From Streptomyces sp. A 4/2 (GTDB lineage Bacteria > Actinomycetota > Actinomycetes > Streptomycetales > Streptomycetaceae), in NCBI RefSeq assembly GCF_940670765.1, contig NZ_CALNVW010000020.1:434001-498000 (forward strand): 64,000 nt of DNA, written 5' to 3'. Below the pieces are notes generated by a model, which saw nothing but the letters and a program-made list of their open reading frames with translations, was not told the DNA's origin and did not search any database. The position numbers were made by a program, and so were the translations under genes. This document shows, piece after piece, positions 16,725-25,072 of the stretch (the first letter of the stretch is position 1; each line of letters begins with the position of its first letter).

Positions 16725-18211
16725 CTGCGGGCTCCCCTGGCGACGGCCAGCGCCTCGGGCAGGTGGAAGCGGGCCATGGCGGCGCTGGTTCCCGGCGGGA
16801 CGCGGCCGGGGGTGGCCAGTGAGACCAGGATCATCGCGAGGAAGCCCACCGGCACGGACCACACGGCGGGCCAGGCGAGCAGGGTGTGGGCCCAGCCCGG
16901 TCGTACGGCGCCGCCCATCGTGACGGCGACGGCGATCAGCGCCGAGCCGCCGCCGAGCAGCAGACCCGCCACGGCGCCCGGCGGGGTGAGCCGGCGCCAC
17001 CAGATGCCGAGCACCAGCAGCGGACAGAAGGAGGACGCGGAGACGGCGAAGGCCATCCCGACGGCGTCGGCCACCGGTACGCCGCTGACCAGCAGGGCGC
17101 CCGCGAGGGGAACTCCCATCGCGAGCAGGGTGGCCAGCCGGAAGTGGCGTATGCCGCGGGAGCCCTGGGTGAGGACCCCGGCGACGGCCATGGTGAGCCC
17201 CGAGGCGGTGGAGAGGAACGCCGCGAAGGCGCCGCCCGCGACGAGCGCGCCGAGCAGATCGCCGCCCGCGCCGCCGATCACCCGGCCGGGGAGGAGGAGC
17301 ACGGCCGCGTCGGCGTCGCCGGAGAGCGGCAGCTCGGACGCGTACAGGCGCCCCAGCGCGCCGTACACCGGCGGCAGCAGATAGAACACGCCGATCAGCG
17401 CGAGGACCACCACGGTGGTACGGCGCGCGGTGCGCCCGTCCGGGCTGGTGTAGAAGCGGACGACCACGTGGGGCAGCCCCATCGTGCCGAGGAAGGTCGC
17501 GACGATCAGTCCGTACGTCGCGTACAGCGGGTGGTCGGCACGGCCGAAACCGGCGGACAGCGCGAGCGAGGGCCCGTCCGACGGCACGCCCGGCCGCCCG
17601 TCGCCCGTCCAGGCGAGCACCAGGAAGAGCGCGGGGACCAGCAGCGCGGTGAGCTTGAGCCAGTACTGGAACGCCTGGACGAAGGTGATGCTGCGCATCC
17701 CGCCCGCGGCCACCGAGAGCACGACGACCGCGGCGACGATCACCGGGCCCAGCCAGTCGGGCGCCCCGGTGAGGATCTTCAACGTCAGCCCGGCACCCTG
17801 GAGTTGAGGCACCAGGTACAGCCAGCCCGCCCCGGTGACGAAGATGCTCACCAGGCTGCGGACCTGCCACGATTCGAGCCGCCCCTCGGCGAAGTCGGGC
17901 AGTGTGTACGCCCCGGAGCGACGCAGCGGCGCGGCGACGAGCACCAGCAGGACGAGGTATCCGGCGGTGTAGCCGACCGGGTACCAGAGCATGTCGGGGC
18001 CGTGGACCAGCACCAGGCCGGCGATGCCGAGGAAGGAGGCGGCGGAGAGGTACTCGCCGCTGATCGCGGCGGCGTTGAGCCGGGGTCCCACCGTGCGGGA
18101 CGCCACGTAGAAGTCGGAGGTGGTACGGGAGATCCGCAGCCCGAAGCCGCCGACCAGGACGGTGGCGAGGACGACGGCGGCCACTGCCACCACCGCGTAC
18201 GTCCGGCTCAC
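16721..18211 (-). CDS. Sodium:solute symporter (SSS family, acetate/pyruvate-like)
   Basis: A 496-residue transporter with about 13 hydrophobic segments. Family hallmarks include the first helix YAVVAVAAVVLATVLVGG, DFYVASRTVGPRLNAAAISGEYLSAASFLG for the sodium-site region, and the long GGAFAAFLSTASGLTMAVAG segment. The sequence most resembles ActP/MctP-type monocarboxylate symporters, and a DUF485 partner upstream is typical for ActP. The GTG start makes a GTGA overlap with the DUF485 stop, and the end overlaps the kinase start. Substrate assignment to acetate or pyruvate is by family only. Confidence 0.87.
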   Translation of the reverse strand: MSRTYAVVAVAAVVLATVLVGGFGLRISRTTSDFYVASRTVGPRLNAAAISGEYLSAASFLGIAGLVLVHGPDMLWYPVGYTAGYLVLLVLVAAPLRRSGAYTLPDFAEGRLESWQVRSLVSIFVTGAGWLYLVPQLQGAGLTLKILTGAPDWLGPVIVAAVVVLSVAAGGMRSITFVQAFQYWLKLTALLVPALFLVLAWTGDGRPGVPSDGPSLALSAGFGRADHPLYATYGLIVATFLGTMGLPHVVVRFYTSPDGRTARRTTVVVLALIGVFYLLPPVYGALGRLYASELPLSGDADAAVLLLPGRVIGGAGGDLLGALVAGGAFAAFLSTASGLTMAVAGVLTQGSRGIRHFRLATLLAMGVPLAGALLVSGVPVADAVGMAFAVSASSFCPLLVLGIWWRRLTPPGAVAGLLLGGGSALIAVAVTMGGAVRPGWAHTLLAWPAVWSVPVGFLAMILVSLATPGRVPPGTSAAMARFHLPEALAVARGARR

Positions 18212-18570
18212 TGCGCGGGGCGGCCTTCCACGAGACGGGCGAAGTCCTGTTCGTTGCGCTCGGCGCGGCGTACGTACCACCAGGCGATGAGCACCAGCAG
18301 AGGGTAGGCCCCGCAGCCGAGCACGACCCAGACGGCCAGGTCGCTGCGGAGCGCGACGAAGGCGAGCGGCAGAGTGCCGGCGAGGAGCGCCAGCAGGGCG
18401 AACGCACTGAGACCGGCGCGGAGTTGACTGCGCATCAGAGAGCGTACATAGGCGTCGCCGAGTGCGGTCTGCTCGTCGATCTCCGACTGCGCCCGGTAGC
18501 GCGGCAGCGGTCGCACCCGCCGGGGCTCGCCGGTCACGGTCTCGCGTCGGGGCACCGGCTCTGCTGACAT
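18208..18570 (-). CDS. DUF485-like small membrane protein
   Basis: A 120-residue protein with a charged cytosolic N-terminus (about 50 residues) and two transmembrane helices (LSAFALLALLAGTLPLAFVAL and VWVVLGCGAYPLLVLIAWWYV) followed by a basic tail. DUF485/YjcH proteins are the usual genetic partner of ActP-like symporters, and the four-base overlap with the symporter gene here supports that assignment. The start MSAEPVPRR has no strong ribosome site. Confidence 0.8.
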   Translation of the reverse strand: MSAEPVPRRETVTGEPRRVRPLPRYRAQSEIDEQTALGDAYVRSLMRSQLRAGLSAFALLALLAGTLPLAFVALRSDLAVWVVLGCGAYPLLVLIAWWYVRRAERNEQDFARLVEGRPAQ

Positions 18571-18698
18571 GGCGCGGAGTGTACGCAGCGCGGCGAACCG
18601 CTGGGAAGCTCTGCCTCGGAGGCTGACGGGTGACCGCCGGCCGGGCGGCCGGGCCCCGGCACGCACACGTGTCCGGTCCGAGGCCACCCGACAGCCTG

Positions 18699-19451
18699 TC
18701 AGCGGCCCGCCCCGCGCATGAGCCGGTCGCGCAGCGCACGGGAGTGGCGTCTGCTGACCGGGAGTTCGACCGCGCCGACCCGGACGCTCATGGATCCGGC
18801 GTCCAGGCGCAGTTCGTCGATCCGGTCCAGCGCGACCAGATGGCTGCGGTGGATCCGCACGAAGCCGCGCGTACGCCAGCGCTCCTCCAGGGTGGACAGC
18901 GGGACGCGGACGAGATGGCTGTCGTCCGTGGTGTGCAGGCGGGCGTAGTCGCCCCGGGCCTCGGCGTAGGTGATGTCGGAGACGGCGACGAAGCGGGTGA
19001 CGCCTCCGCGTTCGACCGGGATCTGGTCGGCCGCGGTGTCCAGGACCGGGGCGGCCCGGTCGGTGACCAGTTCGGCCGCCCGGCGTACGGCTTCGGCGAG
19101 GCGCTCCCGGCGGACCGGTTTCAGTACGTAGTCGACCGCCTTCAGGTCGAAGGCCTGGACGGCGAAGCCTTCGTGCGCGGTGACGAAGACGATCAACGGG
19201 GGTCTGGTGAAGCCCGCGAGCAGCTGGGCGATGTCCAGGCCGGTCAGCCCCGCCATGTGGATGTCGAGGAAGACGACGTCGATGGCCGCGGTGTCGTCGG
19301 CGTCCGCTTCGAGGGCGCCGCCTATCCGGCGCAGCGCCTCCGTGGCGCTGACGGCGCCCTCCGCGCTACGGACGCGGGTGTCGGAGCGGAGGAGGTAGAG
19401 CAGCTCTTCGAGGGCGGGTGCTTCGTCGTCCACGGCCAGTACGCGCAGCAT
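18699..19451 (-). CDS. LytTR-family response regulator
   Basis: A 250-residue regulator. The receiver domain occupies residues 1-125 with the acidic pair VDDE, phospho-acceptor Asp in VVFLDIHMAGLTG, Thr in FVTAHEGFA and Lys in YVLKPVRRERL. A linker leads to a C-terminal LytTR DNA-binding domain (about 150-245) containing the family signature FVRIHRSHLVALDRIDEL. It is first in the operon and is followed 128 bases later by the DUF485 gene. Its partner is the LytS-like kinase encoded at the other end of the same operon. The likely target is the transporter promoter. Confidence 0.92.
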   Translation of the reverse strand: MLRVLAVDDEAPALEELLYLLRSDTRVRSAEGAVSATEALRRIGGALEADADDTAAIDVVFLDIHMAGLTGLDIAQLLAGFTRPPLIVFVTAHEGFAVQAFDLKAVDYVLKPVRRERLAEAVRRAAELVTDRAAPVLDTAADQIPVERGGVTRFVAVSDITYAEARGDYARLHTTDDSHLVRVPLSTLEERWRTRGFVRIHRSHLVALDRIDELRLDAGSMSVRVGAVELPVSRRHSRALRDRLMRGAGR

Positions 19452-19485
19452 GAGGCTGGAGTGTAGGCGCCGGCCCGGTGGGCTC

Positions 19486-20328
19486 TCAGACGATTCCGTA
19501 GACCCGTGAGGCGGTGGATTCGAAGACCTGGCGGCGCTCGTCGGCGCTCAGTCCTTCCGTCAACCGCTTCGCGGTGTCGACCACTTCACCGTACGAGGCG
19601 CCCAGGACGCACACCGGCCAGTCGGAGCCGAACATCAGCCGCCCGGGGCCGAAGGCGTCCAGCACGGTGTCGGCGTAGGGACGCAGCCCCTCCGTCGTCC
19701 AGCCGGCGCCCGCCTCGCCCACCATGCCGGAGAGCTTGCAGACGGTGTTGGGGCGTGCGGCCAGGGCGCGTACGTCCGCGGCCCACGGCTGAAGCGTCCC
19801 GTCGGCGATGGGCGGCTTGCCCAGATGGTCGAGTACGAAGGTGAGTTCGGGCAGTTGCTCCGCGACAGCGGCGGCGACGGGCAGCTGGTGCGGGAGCACG
19901 ACGAGGTCGTAGGCGAGCCCCGCCGCGGCGACCGCCGCCAGTCCGCGCCGGACGTCGGGGCGCAGCAGCCAGCCGGTGTCGGGTTCCCCCTGCACCTGGT
20001 GGCGGATCCCCACGAGGTGCTCCCCGCCCGGCAGTTCGCGCAGGGCGGCGAGTGTGTCGGCGACGCCGGGGGCGGTCAGGTCGGTCCAGCCGACGACTCC
20101 GGCGACCAGGTCGCTTCCGTGGGCGAGGGCCAGGAACTCGGGGGTCTCCTCGGCGACGGTGACGGTCTGCACGAGGACCGTGGCGTCCACTCCCGCGGCG
20201 CGGGCCTGCGGGGCCAGCTCGTCGAGCTCGAAGTTCCTTCTCAGCGGGGCGAGTTCCGGACCGGTGATCCAGTCCTGGTCCCGCACGGAGAGGTCCCACA
20301 CATGATGGTGCGCGTCGATGATCCGCAT
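19486..20328 (-). CDS. Amidohydrolase, sugar-lactonase type (COG3618)
   Basis: A 280-residue TIM-barrel amidohydrolase of the COG3618 group, which includes L-rhamnonolactonase, L-fuconolactonase and 2-pyrone-4,6-dicarboxylate lactonase. Metal and active-site motifs: IIDAHHHVWD at the N-terminus, HLVGIRHQVQ, FVLDHLGKPP and FGSDWPVC. The start is set by a perfect AGGAGG 9 bases upstream, lying in the end of the preceding aldo/keto reductase gene only 4 bases away. The pairing with an L-fucose-dehydrogenase-like enzyme supports a sugar lactonase acting after oxidation of a free sugar. Confidence 0.83.
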   Translation of the reverse strand: MRIIDAHHHVWDLSVRDQDWITGPELAPLRRNFELDELAPQARAAGVDATVLVQTVTVAEETPEFLALAHGSDLVAGVVGWTDLTAPGVADTLAALRELPGGEHLVGIRHQVQGEPDTGWLLRPDVRRGLAAVAAAGLAYDLVVLPHQLPVAAAVAEQLPELTFVLDHLGKPPIADGTLQPWAADVRALAARPNTVCKLSGMVGEAGAGWTTEGLRPYADTVLDAFGPGRLMFGSDWPVCVLGASYGEVVDTAKRLTEGLSADERRQVFESTASRVYGIV

Positions 20329-20332
20329 CTGC

Positions 20333-21304
20333 TCAGACCTCCTGGAGCTCGGCGAGCTCGCCCCACAGGGCTTCCGGTATGTCGCGACCCAGCAGTTCGG
20401 CGGCGTCCCGTACCTCGGCCGCCGACCGGGTGCCGACGAGGACACCGGCGACCGCCGGATGGCGCTGGGGGTAGCGGAGGGCCGCGGCCCGCAGGGGGAC
20501 GCCGTACCGTTCGCAGACCGCCTTCATCCGCAGGGCGCGGTCGAGCACGGCGGCGGGCGCCGCGCTGTAGTCGTAGGTCGCTCCGGGCCTGGGATCGGCC
20601 AGCAGCCCGGAGTTGAAGACTCCGCCGACGACGACGCTCCTGCGCCGGGCGGTGGCCTCGGGCAGCAGGGTGGTGAGCGCGGAGCCGTCGAGCAGGGTGT
20701 AGCGCCCGGCGCAGAGCACCAGGTCGACATCGGTGTCCCGCAGGAAGCGGGTCAGCATCGCGGTCTGGTTCATCCCGGCGCCGATCGCACCCACGACGCC
20801 TTCGGAGCGCAGCTTCTCCAGGGCCGGATACGCGGCGCCGAATGCCTCGGCGGCGTGGCCGTCCGGATCGTGCAGATAGGCGATGTCGATCCGGTCCAGG
20901 CCGAGCCGGACCAGGCTGTCCTCGATGCTGCGCCGTACTCCGTCCGCGCTGAAGTCCCAGACCCTGCGGTGCGTGGCGGGGACCGCGAATCCGTTCCCGA
21001 GGTCGTCGCCCTCGCCGCTGTCGGGCTCCAGCAGTCGTCCGACCTTGGTCGAGATGACGTACTCCCCGCGCGGTCGGTCACGCAGCGCTTCGCCGAGCCG
21101 CCGCTCGGAGAGCCCGAGGCCGTAGTGCGGCGCTGTGTCGAAGTACCGGATGCCTGATTCCCAGGCCGCGTCGACTGCCTCCCGGGCCTCCTCCGGGGCG
21201 ACCTGAGTATAGAGATTGCCGATACCGGCTGCCCCGAAGGCCAGTTCGGTGATGTCGACCGTGCTGTTTCCGATCTTGTTGCGCCGCATAGGACGAATAT
21301 TCAT
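20333..21304 (-). CDS. Aldo/keto reductase, L-fucose (D-threo-aldose) dehydrogenase-like
   Basis: A protein of about 323 residues with the AKR catalytic tetrad: Asp and Tyr in FDTAPHYGLGLSE, Lys in YVISTKVGR and His in IAYLHDPDG. The GLGLSERRLGEAL stretch and lack of a long C-terminal loop place it with D-threo-aldose 1-dehydrogenase / pyridoxal 4-dehydrogenase-like members, which oxidise L-fucose to its lactone. I use the ATG at 21304; ATG at 21289 is also possible. It starts 4 bases after the WS/DGAT stop and precedes the amidohydrolase by 4 bases. Confidence 0.8.
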   Translation of the reverse strand: MNIRPMRRNKIGNSTVDITELAFGAAGIGNLYTQVAPEEAREAVDAAWESGIRYFDTAPHYGLGLSERRLGEALRDRPRGEYVISTKVGRLLEPDSGEGDDLGNGFAVPATHRRVWDFSADGVRRSIEDSLVRLGLDRIDIAYLHDPDGHAAEAFGAAYPALEKLRSEGVVGAIGAGMNQTAMLTRFLRDTDVDLVLCAGRYTLLDGSALTTLLPEATARRRSVVVGGVFNSGLLADPRPGATYDYSAAPAAVLDRALRMKAVCERYGVPLRAAALRYPQRHPAVAGVLVGTRSAAEVRDAAELLGRDIPEALWGELAELQEV

Positions 21305-21308
21305 CGGA

Positions 21309-22712
21309 TCACTTCGGGGCGTCAACACCTGGGAGGGATCTCGCGGCCGTGACTTTCAGCAGTTCACCGAGCTCGTCCGAGAAACACGCCGCCAGCCGTC
21401 CGGCATCCGGGACCGCCTTGCCGTCCGCGACCAGGCCGACATGCACCTGCCCGCCGTACGTCGACAGCGCCACCGCCAGGGACTGTCCGTGGGCCAGCGG
21501 CGCCAGCGGGTACAGCTCGCGGAGCGGGCAGCCGCCCAGGGACAGGGTCGAGCGCGGCAGCGGCACGCTGGTCACCAGGACGTCGAAGAGGACGCGCGCC
21601 GCGTTCCCGGCCAGTTGGGCGCCGACCCGGTGGGCGAGCGGGGGAAGCCGGTCGGCCAGGACGGCCACCGCACCGGCGCCGCGCGAGGGCCCTGCGGCCT
21701 TGTTGCGGTCCATGGCGGTACGTACCCGGCAGAGCCGCAGCCAGGGATCGGGCTCGGAGACCGGCAGTCCGAGCAGATAGGCGGAGAGCTTGTTGGCGGA
21801 GCCGGGCGGGGAGCCGGGACGCCGGCGGGACACCGGCACCAGGGCGCGCGGATCGGCCCCGGGCAGTCGCTCACCGCGCTCCAGCATCCAGCGCCGCAGC
21901 CCGCCCGCGACCACCGCGAGCAGGACGTCGTTCGCCGTGCCGCCCACGGTCCTGCGGACCCGCAGGACGTCCTCCTGGTCCAGCACGGCGGTGGCGAGCC
22001 GCCGGGTGCCGCTGGAGCTCGCGGCCAGCGCCGAGCCGCCCCGCAGATCGAGCCGGCTCGCCCGCATCACGGAGGCCCCGATCCCCACGGCCTGCCCGAG
22101 CTCCTCGATCCGCTCCCTGGCGAACCCGGCGAACTGCCGCGGTCCGGGCATCCACGACCGGGGCGGTACGGCGCGCACCAGCCGGCCGGGGGCCGCGCGC
22201 CCGCCGGCGATCTGGTCGAAGATCCCGGCGCCGATCGCGACGGCACGCATCCCGTCGGCCAGCGCATGGTGCAGCTTGACCAGTACGGCGAAGGGGCCGC
22301 CCGGTTCCCGGCCGCCGGTCAGGACGTACATCTCCCAGGGCGGCCTGCCCCGTTCGAGCGGTCGCTCCATCAGCTCTCCGGCGAGCCGGTTGGCCCCGGC
22401 CGCGAAGTCACCGAAGTCACCGGCGCCGTCGGCGTCCCCGAGGGGGACAGCGACCGGCCGGACATGACGGCGCACGTCGAAGTGCCGGTCCTCGGACCAG
22501 GCCGCCCCGCCGAGCGGCAGCCACACCGTCCGTACGCACATCCGCAGCCGGGGAATCGCAGCGGCCCGGGACGCCAGCAGGTCCACGGCCTCCTCGGGCC
22601 CGAAGCCGGGAGCGGGCCCGAAGACCGCGAGGGCCCCGAGGTGCATGGGGTGCTCGGCGGATTCGAGGTGCCAGAACGCGAGATCAAGCGGGGCCAGAAG
22701 CTCGGTGCTCAA
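21309..22712 (-). CDS. Wax ester synthase / diacylglycerol acyltransferase
   Basis: A 467-residue acyl-CoA-dependent acyltransferase. The LAPLDLAFWHLESAEHPMHLG opening and the catalytic HHxxxDG motif as LVKLHHALADGM (about residue 155) define the bacterial WS/DGAT family; the PRSWMPG and NDVLLAVVAGGLRRW segments are also typical. It makes triacylglycerol or wax ester for storage droplets. The start codon is TTG, with GAGGATC upstream. From memory it corresponds to SCO0958, a DGAT contributing to triacylglycerol in S. coelicolor. It may be co-transcribed with the two sugar enzymes downstream, an odd pairing. Confidence 0.9.
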   Translation of the reverse strand: MSTELLAPLDLAFWHLESAEHPMHLGALAVFGPAPGFGPEEAVDLLASRAAAIPRLRMCVRTVWLPLGGAAWSEDRHFDVRRHVRPVAVPLGDADGAGDFGDFAAGANRLAGELMERPLERGRPPWEMYVLTGGREPGGPFAVLVKLHHALADGMRAVAIGAGIFDQIAGGRAAPGRLVRAVPPRSWMPGPRQFAGFARERIEELGQAVGIGASVMRASRLDLRGGSALAASSSGTRRLATAVLDQEDVLRVRRTVGGTANDVLLAVVAGGLRRWMLERGERLPGADPRALVPVSRRRPGSPPGSANKLSAYLLGLPVSEPDPWLRLCRVRTAMDRNKAAGPSRGAGAVAVLADRLPPLAHRVGAQLAGNAARVLFDVLVTSVPLPRSTLSLGGCPLRELYPLAPLAHGQSLAVALSTYGGQVHVGLVADGKAVPDAGRLAACFSDELGELLKVTAARSLPGVDAPK

Positions 22713-22835
22713 CAGATCCTCAGATCCTCGATGTCGTCGGGAGCCGGTACTGCACGTCCGGGGGCGGAGTCTCCGGACTCAGCAGCCAACCCCCGATGGT
22801 CGGTTACGGTCAAGTGCGATCCCAATACTGACAGT

Positions 22836-22847
22836 TACCGTTCGGTA
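22836..22847. promoter_or_regulatory. TACCG-TT-CGGTA palindrome upstream of the DGAT gene
   Basis: An inverted repeat (arms 22836-22840 and 22843-22847) lies between the WS/DGAT start and the stop of the phosphatase gene, 124 bases upstream of the DGAT start on the minus strand. The form is common for TetR-family operators. No TetR gene is adjacent. Confidence 0.3.
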
Positions 22848-22851
22848 TCCG

Positions 22852-24924
22852 TCACATTTCCGTCTGGTCCGGTACGTCGAATGCGCACCAGACGCACTTG
22901 CCCGCGCCCCGGGATTCGACGCCCCATTCGTCCGCGAGCTGGTCCACGAGCAGCAGCCCGCGCCCGGAGACCCCCGACTCCCCCGCCTCCCTGCGGCGCG
23001 GCAGCGCGCTGGAGGTGTCGTCGACCTCGATGCGCAGCCTGCGGCGCGGCAGCGAGAGCATCCTGATGGTGACGACGGCGCCGCCGTCGGTGTGTATCAG
23101 GGCATTGGTCATCAGCTCGTCCGCGGCGAGTTCGACCGCGTCCGCGCGCTCTCCGGCCCCCCATGCCTGTACCGCCGCCCGGAGCATGTGGCGGGCGGAG
23201 CTGAGCGCTGCGGGATCCGACTGCCCCACCTGCTGCTGGAGACGGCCACCGTCCTGGGGCGCGTCGAGGCCCTGTCTGCGGAGCAGCAACAGCGCGACGT
23301 CGTCCTCGCCGCCCCGCTCGTCGACCACCTCGCACAGCTGGTCGGCGAGCAGTTGGAGATCCCGGGGGCCGCCCTCCACGAGCCGGGTGAGCTGCTGCAT
23401 CCCGTCGTCCAGATCGGCGCCCGGCTCCTCCACGAGACCGTCGGTGAAGAGCAGCAGGGTGTGCCCCGGGTCCAGTTCGGCGGTGGTGACCGGGTAGTCG
23501 AGCTCCCCGAACTCCGCCGAGAGCCCCAGCGGCAGACCGCCGTCCACCCCTACCCGGCGACAGGTCCTGTCGGGTGCCCGCAGCAGCGGGTCGACGTGCC
23601 CGGCCCGGACGAGCTGGACGACGCCGGTGGCGAGATCGGCCTCGGCGTAGAGACACGTCGCGAACCGATCGGTGTCCAGGTCGTGCAGGAATTCGGAGGC
23701 GCGCGCCATCACCGTCGCCGGGCTGTGCCCCTCGGCGGCGTAGGCCCGGAGCACCGTGCGGAGCTGGCCCATCACCGCCGCGGCATGGATGTCGTGCCCC
23801 TGCACGTCCCCGATGACGGCGCCCACCCGGCCGCTGGGCAGCGGGATCACGTCGTACCAGTCGCCGCCGATGTCACGGCCGATGCGGGCCGCGCGGTAGC
23901 GGACCGCGAGCTGTGCGCCGGGAACGGAGGGGATCCGGCGCGGCAGCATGGCCTGCTGGAGGCCCTGGGCCAGGTCGTGTTCCTGTTCGTAGAGCATGGC
24001 CCGCTGAAGGCTCTGGCCGACGGAGCTGCCGAGCGCGATCAGCAGATTGCGCTCGTCGGCGCTGAAGCCGGTCTTGTCGCGGTAGAGCAGCCCGATCGCC
24101 CCGATGGGGCGGGCCTGCGCGATCAGCGGGAGGTAGGCGGCCGAACTGATGCCGAGACCCTTGATCTGCCGCCACAGCTGCGGATAGGAAGCAGCGAAGT
24201 CTTCCGCCGATTCGATGAAACGGGGGGCGAAGGTCCGGACCACCTCACTCATCGGGAAGTGTTCGTCCACGCGGGTGTAGCGGGTACCGGGCACGAAACC
24301 CCCCACCGGCCCCTCGGCGACGAGCACGAGCCGGCCCGCCTCGACGAGCCCCATCACGAGGCTGGCCGCGCCGAGGTATTCGAGCCCGCGGGAGTCGTTG
24401 AGCACATCGATGACGTCCTGCACGGTACGGGCGTGCGCCAGGGCAGCGGTGGTGCCCGCGACGACGCTGGTCCTGCGACGGCCCTCGGTGTCGAGCGCGA
24501 TCCGGACGGAGGCGTCCGCGAGTTCCTGGGCCGCGTGTCTGACGATGCCGATGATGCGGTGCGGCCGGCCGGTGGTGTCCCGGCGGACGACGCCCTGCGT
24601 ATGGGTCCAGCGCAGCGAACCGTCCCGGCGGCGGATGCGGAAGTACGCACCGTAGAACGTGCTGCCGTTCTTGAGCGCCTGGGACACCAGCGCGTCCAGC
24701 CGGGAGGACTCCTCCCGGGGTACCCGCCGGGCGAGCGAGCCGGGCCGGCCGTCGTACTCGTCCGCGTAGAGGTCGAACACGTCGAGCGCGGCCTGATCGA
24801 GGTGCATCAGCCCGCTGTCGAGGTCCCAGTCGAAGCTGCCCATGCGGTTGAGGGCAAGACTCAGATCGGGATGGGCGGGCCAGTCCGCAGGAAGGGAGAA
24901 GGCGCCCGGTGCCCGTTCAACCAT
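22852..24924 (-). CDS. PAS-GAF-SpoIIE phosphatase with HATPase domain
   Basis: A 690-residue stress-signalling protein. Order: PAS fold (about 25-135, with FRIRRRDGSLRWTHTQGVV), GAF (about 150-325), PP2C-type SpoIIE phosphatase (about 335-550, with metal motifs IGGDWYDV, GDVQGHD, LLFTDGLVEE and GGEDDVALLLL) and a C-terminal anti-sigma-factor-like HATPase_c domain (about 565-685, with VELAADELMTNALIH and GRGLLLVDQLADEWG). Streptomyces has dozens of such fusions; they dephosphorylate anti-anti-sigma proteins and can bind partners through the ATPase domain. No anti-sigma antagonist gene is adjacent. The ATG at 24924 is the first plausible start. Confidence 0.9.
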   Translation of the reverse strand: MVERAPGAFSLPADWPAHPDLSLALNRMGSFDWDLDSGLMHLDQAALDVFDLYADEYDGRPGSLARRVPREESSRLDALVSQALKNGSTFYGAYFRIRRRDGSLRWTHTQGVVRRDTTGRPHRIIGIVRHAAQELADASVRIALDTEGRRRTSVVAGTTAALAHARTVQDVIDVLNDSRGLEYLGAASLVMGLVEAGRLVLVAEGPVGGFVPGTRYTRVDEHFPMSEVVRTFAPRFIESAEDFAASYPQLWRQIKGLGISSAAYLPLIAQARPIGAIGLLYRDKTGFSADERNLLIALGSSVGQSLQRAMLYEQEHDLAQGLQQAMLPRRIPSVPGAQLAVRYRAARIGRDIGGDWYDVIPLPSGRVGAVIGDVQGHDIHAAAVMGQLRTVLRAYAAEGHSPATVMARASEFLHDLDTDRFATCLYAEADLATGVVQLVRAGHVDPLLRAPDRTCRRVGVDGGLPLGLSAEFGELDYPVTTAELDPGHTLLLFTDGLVEEPGADLDDGMQQLTRLVEGGPRDLQLLADQLCEVVDERGGEDDVALLLLRRQGLDAPQDGGRLQQQVGQSDPAALSSARHMLRAAVQAWGAGERADAVELAADELMTNALIHTDGGAVVTIRMLSLPRRRLRIEVDDTSSALPRRREAGESGVSGRGLLLVDQLADEWGVESRGAGKCVWCAFDVPDQTEM

Positions 24925-25000
24925 GCGATCACTCTGCCATGGTTTGTCCCATTCTTCGAGGGGTCCCGTTCAGCCGGGGACGGGCTCGGCACACCGGCCT

Positions 25001-25036
25001 GCGGGTCCGCCGGTTCACGTGCTCCGGCGGACCCGC
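25001..25036 (-). terminator. Intrinsic terminator after the fucosidase gene
   Basis: A perfect 13-base stem (25001-25013 with 25024-25036, GCGGGTCCGCCGG arm) and a 10-base loop, about 37 bases downstream of the fucosidase stop. It separates the fucosidase from the phosphatase gene on the same strand. Confidence 0.75.
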
Positions 25037-25072
25037 CACCCGTCACCCGAGGGGCTCCGGGAGGGGTTTCCC

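Noticed and set aside
15534..18407. A 957-codon minus frame reading through the kinase and part of the symporter
   Set aside because: Only the last 396 codons are real; the upstream part is an out-of-frame reading of the symporter, and the true start has a ribosome site at 16724.
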